The translations under genes and the position numbers were made by a program. A DNA stretch of 64,000 nt from positions 84,011 through 148,010 of the forward strand of contig JACPZW010000015.1 in assembly GCA_016195265.1 (NCBI GenBank). The letters are read 5' to 3'. The notes under the pieces are model-generated. The model saw only the letters and a program-made list of their open reading frames with translations. It ran no database searches and was not told where the DNA came from. The DNA is from Acidobacteriota bacterium (GTDB taxonomy: Bacteria; Acidobacteriota; Vicinamibacteria; Vicinamibacterales; CAVVIG01). How positions within the stretch are numbered: position 1 is the first letter of the stretch; each line of letters begins with the position of its first letter. This document shows, one piece after another, positions 1 to 7,699 of this stretch.

Positions 1-237
1 CGCATCGCGACCGCGCGCAAGCCGGTGTTTTCCATCGGCACGCTCGCGATGGGCGTCACCATGGTGGCCGCCATCATGGGCGCCAGCGTCGACACCGGGG
101 CGCTGCCGCCCATCGTCCACGCGATGATCGCGTACGGCGCCATCGCCTGTAATCTCGCCGCTCTGAAGACCGAAGTATCCGCGCTCATGGAGTCGAGCCG
201 GATCGTCGATGAGGTCAATCACCAGATCCAGTCGTGA
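1..237 (+). CDS. C-terminal part of a small hydrophobic protein (partial)
   Basis: The open frame enters from the left edge (R-I-A-T-A-R-K-P precedes the first possible GTG at 25), so the true start probably lies outside the window. The visible 78 residues hold two hydrophobic stretches, one near FSIGTLAMGVTMVAAIMGA and one near PPIVHAMIAYGAIAC, followed by a polar tail ending QIQS. I do not recognise the family. Its TGA overlaps the GTG of the next gene in GTGA (234-237), so the two are probably translated together. This suggests a membrane partner for the ABC-like protein, which is an inference from spacing only. Confidence 0.55.
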   Translation, partial: RIATARKPVFSIGTLAMGVTMVAAIMGASVDTGALPPIVHAMIAYGAIACNLAALKTEVSALMESSRIVDEVNHQIQS

Positions 238-950
238 CGCCCGCCGTTCTCGAAATCGCCGGCGTCTCGAAGGACTATCGCGGGCTGCGTCCGCTTCGGA
301 TCCACGAGCTCGTCGTCGCGGCCGGCGAGCCCGTCGCGCTGCTCGGCTTCGATCGACCTGCGGCCGAAGTCTTGATCAATCTCGTTACCGGCGCGTCACT
401 GCCCGACGCGGGCCACATCTGGCTGTTCGGCCGGCCGACGAGCGAGATCAGCGACAGCGCTGACTGGCTGTCGACGGTGGATCGCATCGGCATCGTCAGC
501 GAGCGCGCGGTCCTGCTCGAGCGGCTCACCGTGATACAGAATCTCGCGATGCCGTTCACGCTCGAGATCGAGCCGCCACCCGACGACGTCCGCGCGCGCG
601 CCGCGCAGCTGGCGCTCGAGGTCGGGCTGCCCGAGCCGGCGTGGACCCGGCCGGTGGCGGAGCTCGATGCCACAGGCCACGCCCGCGTCCGCGCCGGGCG
701 CGCGATCGCGCTGGACCCCGCGGTCCTGCTGCTGGAGCACGTCAGCGCGGGATTGTCCCCGGCCGACGCCGGCGCGCTGGGCGCGGACCTGCGCGGCCTC
801 GCCGCGCGGCGCGGCGCGGCGCTGGTCGCCGCGACGGCGGATGAGGGGTTTGCGGGCGCGGTTGCGTCGCGCGTGCTCACACTGGACCCGGCGACCGGCA
901 AGTTGCACGATCGTCGACGAACCGGCTGGTTCGGACGGCGTCTCGGATAA
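234..950 (+). CDS. ABC-type ATPase-fold protein with degenerate nucleotide-binding motifs
   Basis: The 238-residue protein aligns by eye with ABC transporter ATP-binding subunits (VLEIAGVSKDY at the start, LTVIQNLAMPF after the Q-loop region, VLLLEHVSAGL near residue 165). Every catalytic motif is altered. The Walker A position reads GFDRPAAEV with no Lys or Ser/Thr. The signature region reads LDATGHARV instead of LSGGQ. Walker B is LLLEHV instead of LLLDEP. The switch His is replaced in VAATADE. It should therefore not hydrolyse ATP normally and may be a regulatory or structural subunit. It overlaps the upstream membrane-protein gene by four bases. The GTG start at 234 is chosen for that overlap. 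Confidence 0.7.
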   Translation: MTPAVLEIAGVSKDYRGLRPLRIHELVVAAGEPVALLGFDRPAAEVLINLVTGASLPDAGHIWLFGRPTSEISDSADWLSTVDRIGIVSERAVLLERLTVIQNLAMPFTLEIEPPPDDVRARAAQLALEVGLPEPAWTRPVAELDATGHARVRAGRAIALDPAVLLLEHVSAGLSPADAGALGADLRGLAARRGAALVAATADEGFAGAVASRVLTLDPATGKLHDRRRTGWFGRRLG

Positions 951-975
951 AATGGGTCTTCAAAGGAGTGTTCTC

Positions 976-1425
976 ATGAGTCTCAAGAAGCAGCTCGGGC
1001 TGTTCGTATTGATTCTGGTGACGGCGTTCGCGACCGGCGCTAACGCCCAGACGAAGAAGCCCGCCGCCAAGAAAGCCGCGAAGCGCGTGTTCTTCGTCGA
1101 GCCCAAAAACGGCGACACCGTCTCGAGCCCGGTCCACATGAAGTTCGGGAGCGAGGGGATCGAGATCGGCGCCGTCCCGCCTGGCGACATCACGACCACG
1201 CGCCCCGGCATCGGGCACTACCACATCGGCATCGGCGTCAGCTGCCTCGCGTCCGGCAAGACGATCGTGAAGGGCACGCCGTCCTGGGTGCACTTCGGCG
1301 ACGGCAAATCGGAATTCGACGTACAGCTCACGCCCGGCACGCACAAAATCGCGCTGCAGATCGGCGACGACTTGCACAAGACGATGCCTGGCTTCTGCCA
1401 GACGATTACGTTGCATGTGAAGTAA
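976..1425 (+). CDS. DUF4399-type secreted protein
   Basis: This 149-residue protein begins with a signal peptide (KK followed by LGLFVLILVTAFATGANA, cleavage near AQT). A Lys/Ala-rich linker follows, then a beta-rich domain with FFVEPKNGDTVSSPVHMKF, GHYHIGIG and LTPGTHKIALQIGD, which matches the DUF4399 pattern (a domain found with or near RNA polymerase-binding or copper-related proteins; molecular role unknown). The ATG at 976 is preceded by AAAGGAG at 962-968 with good spacing. Two Cys (in VSCLASG and GFCQTI) could form a disulfide in the exported protein. Function is unassigned beyond probable periplasmic location. Confidence 0.75.
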   Translation: MSLKKQLGLFVLILVTAFATGANAQTKKPAAKKAAKRVFFVEPKNGDTVSSPVHMKFGSEGIEIGAVPPGDITTTRPGIGHYHIGIGVSCLASGKTIVKGTPSWVHFGDGKSEFDVQLTPGTHKIALQIGDDLHKTMPGFCQTITLHVK

Positions 1426-1427
1426 TT

Positions 1428-1475
1428 GCTGGTGGCTGGTGGCTAGGGGCTGGTCAGCCCTCAGCCCTCAGCCTC
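1428..1475. repeat. tandem-armed hairpin (GCTGGTGG / CAGCCCT units)
   Basis: Left arm of repeated GCTGGTGG-like units (1428-1453) faces a right arm of three CAGCCCT units (1455-1475), giving an imperfect hairpin just after the DUF4399 stop. Single-arm copies of the same units occur at 22665-22687 and 39570-39600. It could act as a terminator-like structure. The stretch from 1476 to the cold-shock start shows nothing else I can assign and may be the leader of that gene. Confidence 0.6.
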
Positions 1476-1624
1476 AAGTTCTACCGCCTCCGTATGCGCT
1501 TTCACGTCTCGATGAGGACGTCTCCAGCGCCCGGGCCCGAAACAGGCCGAAATTCTCAGGTCTATGACTGGAATGGTTATTGAAGTGGACATTCCGGGCA
1601 TACGTGTGCGTCAAAGGAGACTCG

Positions 1625-1825
1625 ATGGCGACCGGATCAATCAAGCGACTCGTCCGTGATCGGGGGTTCGGGTTCATTCGCGACGACGTTGGGCAGGAAT
1701 GGTTCTTTCACCGGAGTTCGGTGCAGGGCAATTTCGACCAGCTGAACGAAGGTCAGCGGGTGTCGTTCGACGAAGAGCCGTCGGCGAAGGGGCCGCGCGC
1801 GGGCAACGTCCGCAGCGAAGCCTGA
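1625..1825 (+). CDS. cold-shock domain protein
   Basis: A 66-residue CSD protein. It carries the RNA-binding motifs RGFGFIR (RNP1, about residue 13) and EWFFHRSSV (RNP2-like, about residue 25), and ends in the KGPRAGNV segment that corresponds to EGPQAxNV of CspA. Such proteins bind single-stranded RNA or DNA and melt secondary structure in the cytoplasm. The ATG at 1625 follows AAAGGAGA (1613-1620). A frame open to 1580 exists but lacks the domain start, so the shorter form is preferred. The 5' region of about 150 bases without a gene may be a structured leader, as in cspA, but I see no defined cold box. Confidence 0.88.
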   Translation: MATGSIKRLVRDRGFGFIRDDVGQEWFFHRSSVQGNFDQLNEGQRVSFDEEPSAKGPRAGNVRSEA

Positions 1826-1835
1826 CGACCGTTTC

Positions 1836-2525
1836 GTGACCACACTCGTTCTGTTCGACATCGACGGTACGCTTGTGCTCACCGGCGGCGCCGGCCTGCG
1901 GGCCATGGCGCTGGCCTTCCAAGAATTGTTCGACGTTCCCGATGCCTTCGGCGGCATGCCGATGGCCGGCCGCACCGACGCGTGGATTCTGTCCGACGCG
2001 GCCGCGGCGCACGGCATCCCGCGGGACGCACCGGCGCTCGCGCGCTTTCCTGACGTCTACCTGCGCCATCTCGCCGTGGAGATCGAGAAGCCGCATCCGC
2101 GCAAGACCGTGATGCCGGGCGTCCGCGATCTGCTGGACGCGCTCGCGCGCCGCGACGACGTGTATATCGCGCTGCTGACCGGCAACTACGAAGCGGCGGC
2201 GCGTCTGAAGCTCGAGCACTTCGATCTCTGGCGGTACTTTCCGTGCGGGGCGTTCGGCGACGGCGCGGCGGATCGCAATAGCCTCGTGCCGAAGGCGATC
2301 GCGCGCGTGGCGGCGGCCGGCGGTCCGGCGTTCGCGGCGCGTGACGCGGTCGTGATCGGTGACACACCGCTCGACGTCGCGTGCGCCAAGGTCAACGCGG
2401 CGCGCGCGGTCGGCGTCGCCACGGGACCGCACGGCGTTGCCGACTTGCGTGCGGCCGGCGCTGATGCGGTCCTGACGGACCTCAGTGAAACCGAAAACGT
2501 CGTGCGACTTCTTATTGCGGACTGA
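1836..2525 (+). CDS. HAD-superfamily phosphatase (phosphoglycolate phosphatase-like)
   Basis: 229 residues starting GTG at 1836, ten bases after the cold-shock gene. HAD motif I is FDIDGTLV (nucleophile Asp about residue 8), motif II is LLTGN (about residue 117), motif III is a Lys in LVPKAIARV, and motif IV is VVIGDTPLDV (about residue 177). The cap domain lies between motifs I and II. The family dephosphorylates small phosphorylated metabolites; phosphoglycolate or a nucleotide-sugar by-product is likely, but the substrate cannot be read from sequence. Its TGA stop lies at the edge of a tandem-armed repeat (from 2524). Confidence 0.85.
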   Translation: MTTLVLFDIDGTLVLTGGAGLRAMALAFQELFDVPDAFGGMPMAGRTDAWILSDAAAAHGIPRDAPALARFPDVYLRHLAVEIEKPHPRKTVMPGVRDLLDALARRDDVYIALLTGNYEAAARLKLEHFDLWRYFPCGAFGDGAADRNSLVPKAIARVAAAGGPAFAARDAVVIGDTPLDVACAKVNAARAVGVATGPHGVADLRAAGADAVLTDLSETENVVRLLIAD

Positions 2526-2597
2526 GGAATGCGGATTGCGGATTGATTGGGGATTCGCTCCTCACAATCCGCATGCCGCACTCCTCAATCCGCAATG
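2524..2597. repeat. tandem-armed hairpin (ATTGCGG / CCGCAAT units)
   Basis: Left arm GAGGAATGCGGATTGCGGATTG (2524-2545, 22 nt, written here as two units: GAGGAATGCGG then ATTGCGGATTG) pairs with a right arm of CCGCA-rich units at 2565-2597. The same unit family makes an intergenic hairpin at 24381-24480 and a single arm inside the RND pump gene at 53649-53702. It sits between the HAD gene, whose stop it touches, and selC. Confidence 0.7.
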
Positions 2598-2609
2598 TGA
2601 TGGTTTCTT

Positions 2610-2706
2610 TGGCGGAAGCGCCTGGGAGTCGAACCCAGCCCCCCCGCGTGAGCGGGGAGCGACCGATTTTGAAGACCGGGAGGGCCGCCGGGCCCCGTTC
2701 GCTTCC
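2610..2706 (-). tRNA. selC: tRNA-Sec (anticodon UCA)
   Basis: Reading the minus strand from 2706: acceptor GGAAGCG pairs with CGCTTCC (2614-2620); a 6-bp D stem closes a 4-base loop CGGC; the anticodon stem CCGGT/ATCGG holds loop CTTCAAA with anticodon TCA; a long variable arm is built on CTCCCCGC/GCGGGGG; the T arm is CTGGG-TTCGACT-CCCAG. Discriminator G is followed by an encoded CCA (2610-2612). The long D stem, long variable arm and UCA anticodon together are diagnostic of selenocysteine tRNA. No selA, selB or selD lies in this window. Confidence 0.93.
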
Positions 2707-2713
2707 AGAAGAA

Positions 2714-2850
2714 ATTCAGATTTCAGAAGGCAGATTTCAGATTGATTTCTGATTGTAGATTGGATTGAGGGATTGGAAGGCTGGGGGTCGATTGCAGACT
2801 TCAGATCGGACAACCAATCTGAAATCTGCAATCTGAAATCTGCAATTTCA
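2714..2850. repeat. tandem-armed hairpin (CAGATTTCAG / CTGAAATCTG units)
   Basis: Degenerate TTCAGATTTCAG units at 2714-2755 are mirrored by CTGAAATCTGCAATCTGAAA units at 2814-2850. The element is AT-richer than its surroundings and separates selC from the convergent cold-shock gene. It has the same architecture as the other tandem-armed hairpins but a different unit sequence. Confidence 0.65.
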
Positions 2851-2859
2851 CCGAAGGCG

Positions 2860-3066
2860 TCAGCCCTCGATCAGCCTCACGTCGCCCGCCCGCGGGCCTT
2901 TCTGCGATTCCTCGGGCGTGAACTCGACGCGCTGGCCTTCGCGCAACAGCTCGAACACCGCACCCCGGACGGAGCTGCGGTGGAAGAAGTGCTCGATCCC
3001 GCCCTCGTCCCGGATAAATCCGAACCCTTTGTCGATCAGGAGCCGTGCGATAGTCCCGGTTGGCAT
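2860..3066 (-). CDS. cold-shock domain protein (second copy)
   Basis: 68 residues starting MPTGTIARLL at 3066. RNP1 is KGFGFIR and RNP2 is EHFFHRSSV, with the C-terminal KGPRAGDV segment. It is a paralogue of the protein at 1625 (same overall plan, about half of positions alike by eye). A purine-rich GGAGGG lies about ten bases before the ATG. An upstream extension to 3192 stays open but does not look like part of the fold. Expected role is single-stranded nucleic-acid binding. Both paralogues deviate from CspA in the loop after RNP2. Confidence 0.87.
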   Translation of the reverse strand: MPTGTIARLLIDKGFGFIRDEGGIEHFFHRSSVRGAVFELLREGQRVEFTPEESQKGPRAGDVRLIEG

Positions 3067-3253
3067 AACCCGAAGCCCTCCGTTCCGAACCCCCAGGGAT
3101 ATCCCAGGGGAACTCAGCCGGTTACGGGCGCCTTCGAGAAGTCCGAACGCCGTCGGGACGCGAGGCCGGCCGAGTGTCTCCAGCTGCAACAAAGCTAGGA
3201 AATCGGGGCCAGCATAGGCAGTTCAGTGCCCGAAGTCAAGCAGAGGCGGGGCT

Positions 3254-3403
3254 TTAGCGGATCAGTATCACTGAGGACACTTTCCAGGTTTCCACGTCTT
3301 CATCCTCGTCTTCATCCTCGTCCGAATCCTCGTCGTCCTCGTCGAAGTCGTCGTCTTCATCGGGGTCGTCGTCGACGTCGTCGTCAAGAATGTAACCGGG
3401 CAT
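3254..3403 (-). CDS. hyperacidic 49-residue protein
   Basis: ATG at 3403 opens MPGYILDDDVDDDPDEDDD and continues almost entirely as Asp/Glu to residue 38, then VETWKVSSVILIR and TAA. The Asp codons are mixed GAC/GAT and the Glu codons mixed GAA/GAG, and the frame has a sensible non-repetitive start and end, which argues for real coding rather than a trinucleotide repeat. There is no strong Shine-Dalgarno; CCTT precedes the ATG after a T-run. It may be a nucleic-acid mimic, a metal or histone-like protein binder, or a subunit-like tail, but nothing here fixes a role. It lies 25 bp downstream of the zinc-ribbon gene on the same strand. Confidence 0.55.
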   Translation of the reverse strand: MPGYILDDDVDDDPDEDDDFDEDDEDSDEDEDEDEDVETWKVSSVILIR

Positions 3404-3428
3404 AAGGAAAAAAACCGGGCCGCTGCGA

Positions 3429-3623
3429 CTACGCCGTCGTCGGCGGTTCGGCGGCCTTCGGCTTTTCGCGATTGGGCGGTGGATACGTCGTCCAGAAGTG
3501 TCGGCCGCACTTAGGGCAGACCCAGAATTGATCGGGCGTCCACGGACGGTCGGGGGCCGGGTCGCGCATCTCCATCTGCGTGCCGCATCGCATGCAGCGG
3601 ATGTGGAGTTCAGCGTCGCTCAT
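3429..3623 (-). CDS. small zinc-ribbon protein
   Basis: 64 residues from ATG at 3623. Two CxxC pairs (C10/C13 in IRCMRCG and C36/C39 in VCPKCGRHF) form a clear zinc-ribbon. Trp-rich FW segments flank the second knuckle, and a Pro/Lys tail ends in EPPTTA. The function is unknown; such ribbons often serve as adaptor or nucleic-acid-binding proteins. It is followed on the same strand by the hyperacidic protein, so the two may be co-transcribed. The region 3624-3753, between this gene and the divergent transferase gene, must hold both promoters, but I cannot place them confidently. Confidence 0.7.
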   Translation of the reverse strand: MSDAELHIRCMRCGTQMEMRDPAPDRPWTPDQFWVCPKCGRHFWTTYPPPNREKPKAAEPPTTA

Positions 3624-3753
3624 GGCCGATTCTACCCCGGCTTTCATTACTATGTAGCCCGAGCCCTTTGATGACCCCTGGCGCGAGCCTTTCATCCCTC
3701 GACGGACGCTCGGGATGCCCTGAGCCGAGTCGACGGGCAGGCGAGCGATCGTC

Positions 3754-4347
3754 ATGATCCCCGCCCTCGTCCTGGCCGCCGGCCGATCCTCGCGCATGGG
3801 CCGCGCGAAAGCGTCACTGCCGCTCGGCAGCGACGACACCTTCCTTACGCGCATCGTTCGTACGTTTCTCGAGGCGGGCGTCGACGATGTCGTCATCGTC
3901 GTGGGACACGAGGCCGACGACATCGTCGGGACGTTCGGGGCCAGCGGACTGCCGGCGCGCTTCGTCGTCAACCGCGAGTACGACCGCGGTCAACTATCGT
4001 CGCTCGTGGCCGGGCTCGGGGTGGTCGATCGGCCCGGCGTGACGGCGGTACTGGTCACGCTCGTTGACGTGCCGCTGGTGTCGACCGCCACCGTCCGAGC
4101 CGTCGTCGAGTGCTATCACCGCACGCACGCGCCCGTCGTCCGCCCGACGTCGGGCACGCGGCATGGCCATCCGCTGCTCATCGATCGATCATTGTTCGCC
4201 GAGCTGCGCGCTGCGGCCCCCGCGGCCGGCGCGAAACCGGTCGTCCGCGCGCACGCGTCGGCCGCTGGCGACCTCGCGATCGACGATGAAGGCGCGTTTC
4301 TCGACATCGACACCGAGGACGAGTACCAGCGCGCCTTGAGGCAGTAG
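3754..4347 (+). CDS. MobA/MocA-like nucleotidyltransferase
   Basis: 197 residues. The N-terminal LAAGRSSRMGRAK is the nucleotide-binding signature of the MobA-like NTP transferase fold, and the central LVDVPLVS segment matches the metal-binding DxP region. MocA-type enzymes join CMP or GMP to molybdopterin; other members act on sugars. No molybdenum-enzyme genes are adjacent, so the substrate is open. The stop at 4345-4347 is five bases before the TTG of the DNA ligase, so the pair is likely one transcript. Confidence 0.85.
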   Translation: MIPALVLAAGRSSRMGRAKASLPLGSDDTFLTRIVRTFLEAGVDDVVIVVGHEADDIVGTFGASGLPARFVVNREYDRGQLSSLVAGLGVVDRPGVTAVLVTLVDVPLVSTATVRAVVECYHRTHAPVVRPTSGTRHGHPLLIDRSLFAELRAAAPAAGAKPVVRAHASAAGDLAIDDEGAFLDIDTEDEYQRALRQ

Positions 4348-4352
4348 CCGCC

Positions 4353-5453
4353 TTGCCGACTCACGCGTTCGCCATCTCGCCGCCGATCGAGCCGATGCTC
4401 GCGAAGCTGTCCGAGGCACTGCCCGACGGACCGTTTCTGTACGAGCCGAAGTGGGACGGATTCCGGGCGATCGTGTTCCGCGGCGGACCGGACGTTTACA
4501 TTCAGAGCCGCGATCTCAAGCCGCTCGATCGGTACTTTCCAGAATTGCACGAGGCGCTTCTTGCGGGCCTGCCCGACGGCTGCGTCCTCGACGGCGAGAT
4601 CGTGATCGCGACGCCGAAGGGACTCGACTTCGACGCGCTGCAGATGCGGCTGCATCCGGCCGCGTCACGGGTGGCGAAGCTCGCGGCGGCGTCGCCCGCG
4701 GCATTCGTCGCATTCGACGCGATCGCCGTGGACAGGCAGGATCTGCGCGGCGTCGCGCAGGCCGCGCGCCGCGCGCGTCTCGAGCAGCTGCTCGCCTGCG
4801 CCAAGTCACCGATTCATCTGACGCCGATGACGCGCGATCCCGTACAGGCGGCCGAATGGCTCGCGCGATTCGAAGGCGCGGGGCTCGACGGCGTCATCGC
4901 GAAACCGATCACCGGCACGTACCAGCCGGGCAAGCGCGCGATGCTCAAGATCAAGCACGCCCGCACCGCCGACTGCGTCGTCGCCGGCTTTCGCTGGCAC
5001 AAGGCGGGGAAGGACGAACTCGTCGGGTCGCTCCTGCTCGGCCTCTACGACGATCGGCAGAAGCTCCACCACGTTGGTGTGACGTCATCGTTCACCATGA
5101 CGGCACGGCGTCAGCTGGCGGAGGCGCTCGCGCCGCTGCGCGAGCACGCGCTCGACGGACATCCGTGGCGCGAATGGGCCAAAGCTGGCGGCGCGGAGGA
5201 TGTCATGACGCGCATGCCCGGAGGCCAGAGCCGGTGGAGCGCCGGCAAGGATCTTTCATGGGAGCCGCTGCGCGTCGAACGCGTCTGCGAGGTCAAGTAC
5301 GACCACATGCAGGGATCGCGCTTCCGCCACGCCGCCGTCTTTCAGCGCTGGCGCGCCGACCGGCGGCCCGACGACTGCCGGTACGATCAGCTCGAGGTCA
5401 CGACTCCGTACGAACTTTCGAAGGTTTTCGGCGCGGCCGGCCGGGATCGGTAA
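4353..5453 (+). CDS. ligC: ATP-dependent DNA ligase (LigC-like)
   Basis: 366 residues. The adenylation domain has motif I YEPKWDGFRA with catalytic Lys33, DGEIVI (motif III) and DGVIAKP (motif IV), and an OB-fold region begins near ADCVVAGFRW. The size matches stand-alone bacterial ligases of the LigC group used in end joining and base-excision-type repair. The start is TTG at 4353; the preceding gene leaves little room for an earlier one. The last 56 bases overlap, in opposite orientation, the end of the polymerase gene at 5398-6783, which makes a convergent ligase/polymerase module. No Ku gene is seen here. Confidence 0.9.
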   Translation: MPTHAFAISPPIEPMLAKLSEALPDGPFLYEPKWDGFRAIVFRGGPDVYIQSRDLKPLDRYFPELHEALLAGLPDGCVLDGEIVIATPKGLDFDALQMRLHPAASRVAKLAAASPAAFVAFDAIAVDRQDLRGVAQAARRARLEQLLACAKSPIHLTPMTRDPVQAAEWLARFEGAGLDGVIAKPITGTYQPGKRAMLKIKHARTADCVVAGFRWHKAGKDELVGSLLLGLYDDRQKLHHVGVTSSFTMTARRQLAEALAPLREHALDGHPWREWAKAGGAEDVMTRMPGGQSRWSAGKDLSWEPLRVERVCEVKYDHMQGSRFRHAAVFQRWRADRRPDDCRYDQLEVTTPYELSKVFGAAGRDR

Positions 5454-6783
5454 CGTCGCCCCTCGACGATGATCGAGGCCACCCTGGGTTCACCAAAGGG
5501 CCTTCCCAATCGTTCACGTTGTCATCAGGATCGAGCGGTTCCTGCACGGGCCGCAGCGGCTCCGGCACGTGCTGCAGATTGATGCGGATGCGCGTCCACG
5601 TGCGGAAGCGGCCGCGCATCGCGTCGACGAGGACGTCCGCAGGTGCCAGATGCGCGCTCGCGTCCGGGTGGCGCGCCTTCCATCGCTCGACGCCGGCCAG
5701 CGCATCCGCCTTTTCGCGCGCGCGCGCGATTTCAATCAGCGGATGTTTCCGACTTCGCTCACGTTTCGAACTGGTCGGCGCGCGCCGGCGTGACGGCGCG
5801 ACACGCGGGCCCTCGCCCTCCTGCTTGCGGTAGTGCGGCGGCCACGGCGCGTCGCCGAGCCCTTCGGCTTCCTGCCGCTTCGACAACTCGAGCAGGGCCT
5901 CCAGCGATCCCGGGCGCTCGTCGATGGCCGCGTGGCGGTCGCCGACCGCGACGAAACGCGCGGGCATCGTGGCCAGCGTGAAGTCGCCTGGCTCGCACGC
6001 GTCGATCTCGTCCCAGGCCAGCGGCGCCGACACGCGCGCATCGGCGGTCGGCCGGACCGAGTACGCGCTCGCGATCGTCCGGTCCTTGGCGTTCTGGTTG
6101 TAGTCGAGAAACACGCCGTGGCGTTCTTCCTTCCACCACTTGCTCGTCGCAAGCAGTGGCGCGCGCCGCTCGATCTCGCGCGCGAGCGCCAGGGCCGCGC
6201 GGCGGACTTCGTCGAACGTCCAGCGCCGTTCGATGCGCACGTACACGTGAATGCCGCGAGACCCTGACGTCTTCGGCCACCCGACGAGACTGAAGTCGGT
6301 CAGCGTCGCGCGGACGATGCCGGCGACCTCGCGGAGCTGCGGCCACTCGACGCCAGGAACAGGATCGAGATCGACGCGCAGTTCGTCGGGATGATCGAGA
6401 TCGTCGGCGCGCACCGGATGCGGATGGAGCTCGAGACACGCGAGGTTCGCCATCCAGACGAGCGCGGCCGCGTCGCGCGGGACGACTTCCTCCGCCGTGC
6501 GGCCCGATGGAAACCGCAGCGCGACGACGTCGATCCACGGCGGCCGCGATTCCGGCGCGCGCTTCTGAAAGAAGAACTCGCCGCCGACGCCGTTCGGATG
6601 GCGCACGAGCACGTTCGGTCGCCCGCCCGCGCCGCGCAGCGCACCGTCCACGACCGCGAGGTAGTACTGCGCGAGATCCAGCTTGGTGTGGCCGGTGCCG
6701 GGGAAGAGCACCTTACGGGGTTTGGAGATCGCGACCTCGCGTCCAGCGATGGTGAGAAGCTCCTGCTCGGCCCGGCTCGGCAT
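5398..6783 (-). CDS. LigD-type polymerase/primase domain protein
   Basis: 461 residues. The archaeo-eukaryotic primase fold typical of the LigD polymerase domain is visible: LDLAQYYLAV, metal ligands in LRVDLDPV (D138/D140), SGSRGIHVYV with the nucleotide-binding His, and NAKDRTIASAYS near the end of the domain. The domain ends around residue 290. A basic linker follows, then a tail with FRTWTRIRI. Unlike full LigD there is no ligase or phosphoesterase part; the ligase is the separate convergent gene. The likely role is gap filling or ribonucleotide insertion at broken ends. Confidence 0.9.
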   Translation of the reverse strand: MPSRAEQELLTIAGREVAISKPRKVLFPGTGHTKLDLAQYYLAVVDGALRGAGGRPNVLVRHPNGVGGEFFFQKRAPESRPPWIDVVALRFPSGRTAEEVVPRDAAALVWMANLACLELHPHPVRADDLDHPDELRVDLDPVPGVEWPQLREVAGIVRATLTDFSLVGWPKTSGSRGIHVYVRIERRWTFDEVRRAALALAREIERRAPLLATSKWWKEERHGVFLDYNQNAKDRTIASAYSVRPTADARVSAPLAWDEIDACEPGDFTLATMPARFVAVGDRHAAIDERPGSLEALLELSKRQEAEGLGDAPWPPHYRKQEGEGPRVAPSRRRAPTSSKRERSRKHPLIEIARAREKADALAGVERWKARHPDASAHLAPADVLVDAMRGRFRTWTRIRINLQHVPEPLRPVQEPLDPDDNVNDWEGPLVNPGWPRSSSRGDVTDPGRPRRKPSKVRTES

Positions 6784-6837
6784 CGGCTGACTATAGCGAA
6801 CTCTGCGGGGCGCGGACTGCGATGGACGACAGCGGCG

Positions 6838-7689
6838 CTAGGCCCGGTGACCGCGAGGATCGACCTGGATCTCGCGCAGGTTCCTCATCGCTTTCCGCCA
6901 CAGCTCCTGGAAACCCTCCGCCAGACTGTCCGCGAGCTCGCGATCGCGAACGAGCAGCGACGCAAACCGGCCTTCCTTGACGAAGGGATGGTCCAGCGGC
7001 AGCACCACGGTGTCGTCGTCCACCACGTGAAAGGGATGACCGAGCTCTCCCGAGTAGCGGACGCCGGTCATCTGCCGCAGGTCGTGCCGGTGTGCCTTGA
7101 GGAACTCGACGAGGCGACCTGCGCTTTGGTACGAAAAGCCGAAGACGACGCGATGCTCGACGCCGTGCTCGGACGCATTCCTGGCGATGCGGCGGAGGAT
7201 GGGGAATCCGCCCTTGACCGCCGTATCGATCGCCATGAGGTCGCCGGCTTCCAGATAAGACAGGATTCGCTTCCGTGCCGCCGCCAGCGGAACGAGGTGC
7301 CGGCGAATGTGCCCCTCGACGCCGAGCGCGAGGTCGAGGAACGGTTGCCGGCCGCGCACCCGCGACCGCAGGCCCGCGAACGTGGCGTGCAGCGCCGACG
7401 CGTCGGCAGCGAACCGGTCGGACTGCTCCCGGGCGATCTCGATAATCCGGCCGACGACGACTGCCGTGGGCAGCGCGGCGAACATTTTCGGGCGCGTCGG
7501 CTGCACGTGCACCAGCCCCAGGCCGGCGAGTTTCTCCATCGCCAGGTAGATCTTCGAGCTCGGGATGTCGCCCTCACGGCACAGCGTCGCGGCATCCGCG
7601 ACGCCGCACAGCATCAGCGCCATCAGCGCCCGCCGCTCGTAGAGCACCAATCCGATGTGTCCGAGCTGGTCAGGATCGGTCGGCGGCAT
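6838..7689 (-). CDS. TrmB-family transcriptional regulator
   Basis: 283 residues with an N-terminal winged helix (ALMALMLCGVADAATLCRE then SSKIYLAMEKLAGLGLV) and FAALPTAVVV, the join seen in TrmB/sugar-specific regulators. A coiled-coil-like helix and an effector domain follow (ILSYLEAGDL, RVVFGFSYQSAGRL). The family is common in archaea and scattered in bacteria, sensing sugars or other small ligands. The start ATG is at 7689. A perfect inverted repeat lies 11 bases upstream (7700-7715) in the space shared with the divergent VOC gene, suggesting autoregulation. Confidence 0.82.
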   Translation of the reverse strand: MPPTDPDQLGHIGLVLYERRALMALMLCGVADAATLCREGDIPSSKIYLAMEKLAGLGLVHVQPTRPKMFAALPTAVVVGRIIEIAREQSDRFAADASALHATFAGLRSRVRGRQPFLDLALGVEGHIRRHLVPLAAARKRILSYLEAGDLMAIDTAVKGGFPILRRIARNASEHGVEHRVVFGFSYQSAGRLVEFLKAHRHDLRQMTGVRYSGELGHPFHVVDDDTVVLPLDHPFVKEGRFASLLVRDRELADSLAEGFQELWRKAMRNLREIQVDPRGHRA

Positions 7690-7699
7690 GCGTCATTAT

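Noticed and set aside
2860..3192. 110-residue form of the second cold-shock protein
   Set aside because: The first 42 residues lack similarity to the fold, and an ATG with a GGAGGG site lies exactly at the domain start.
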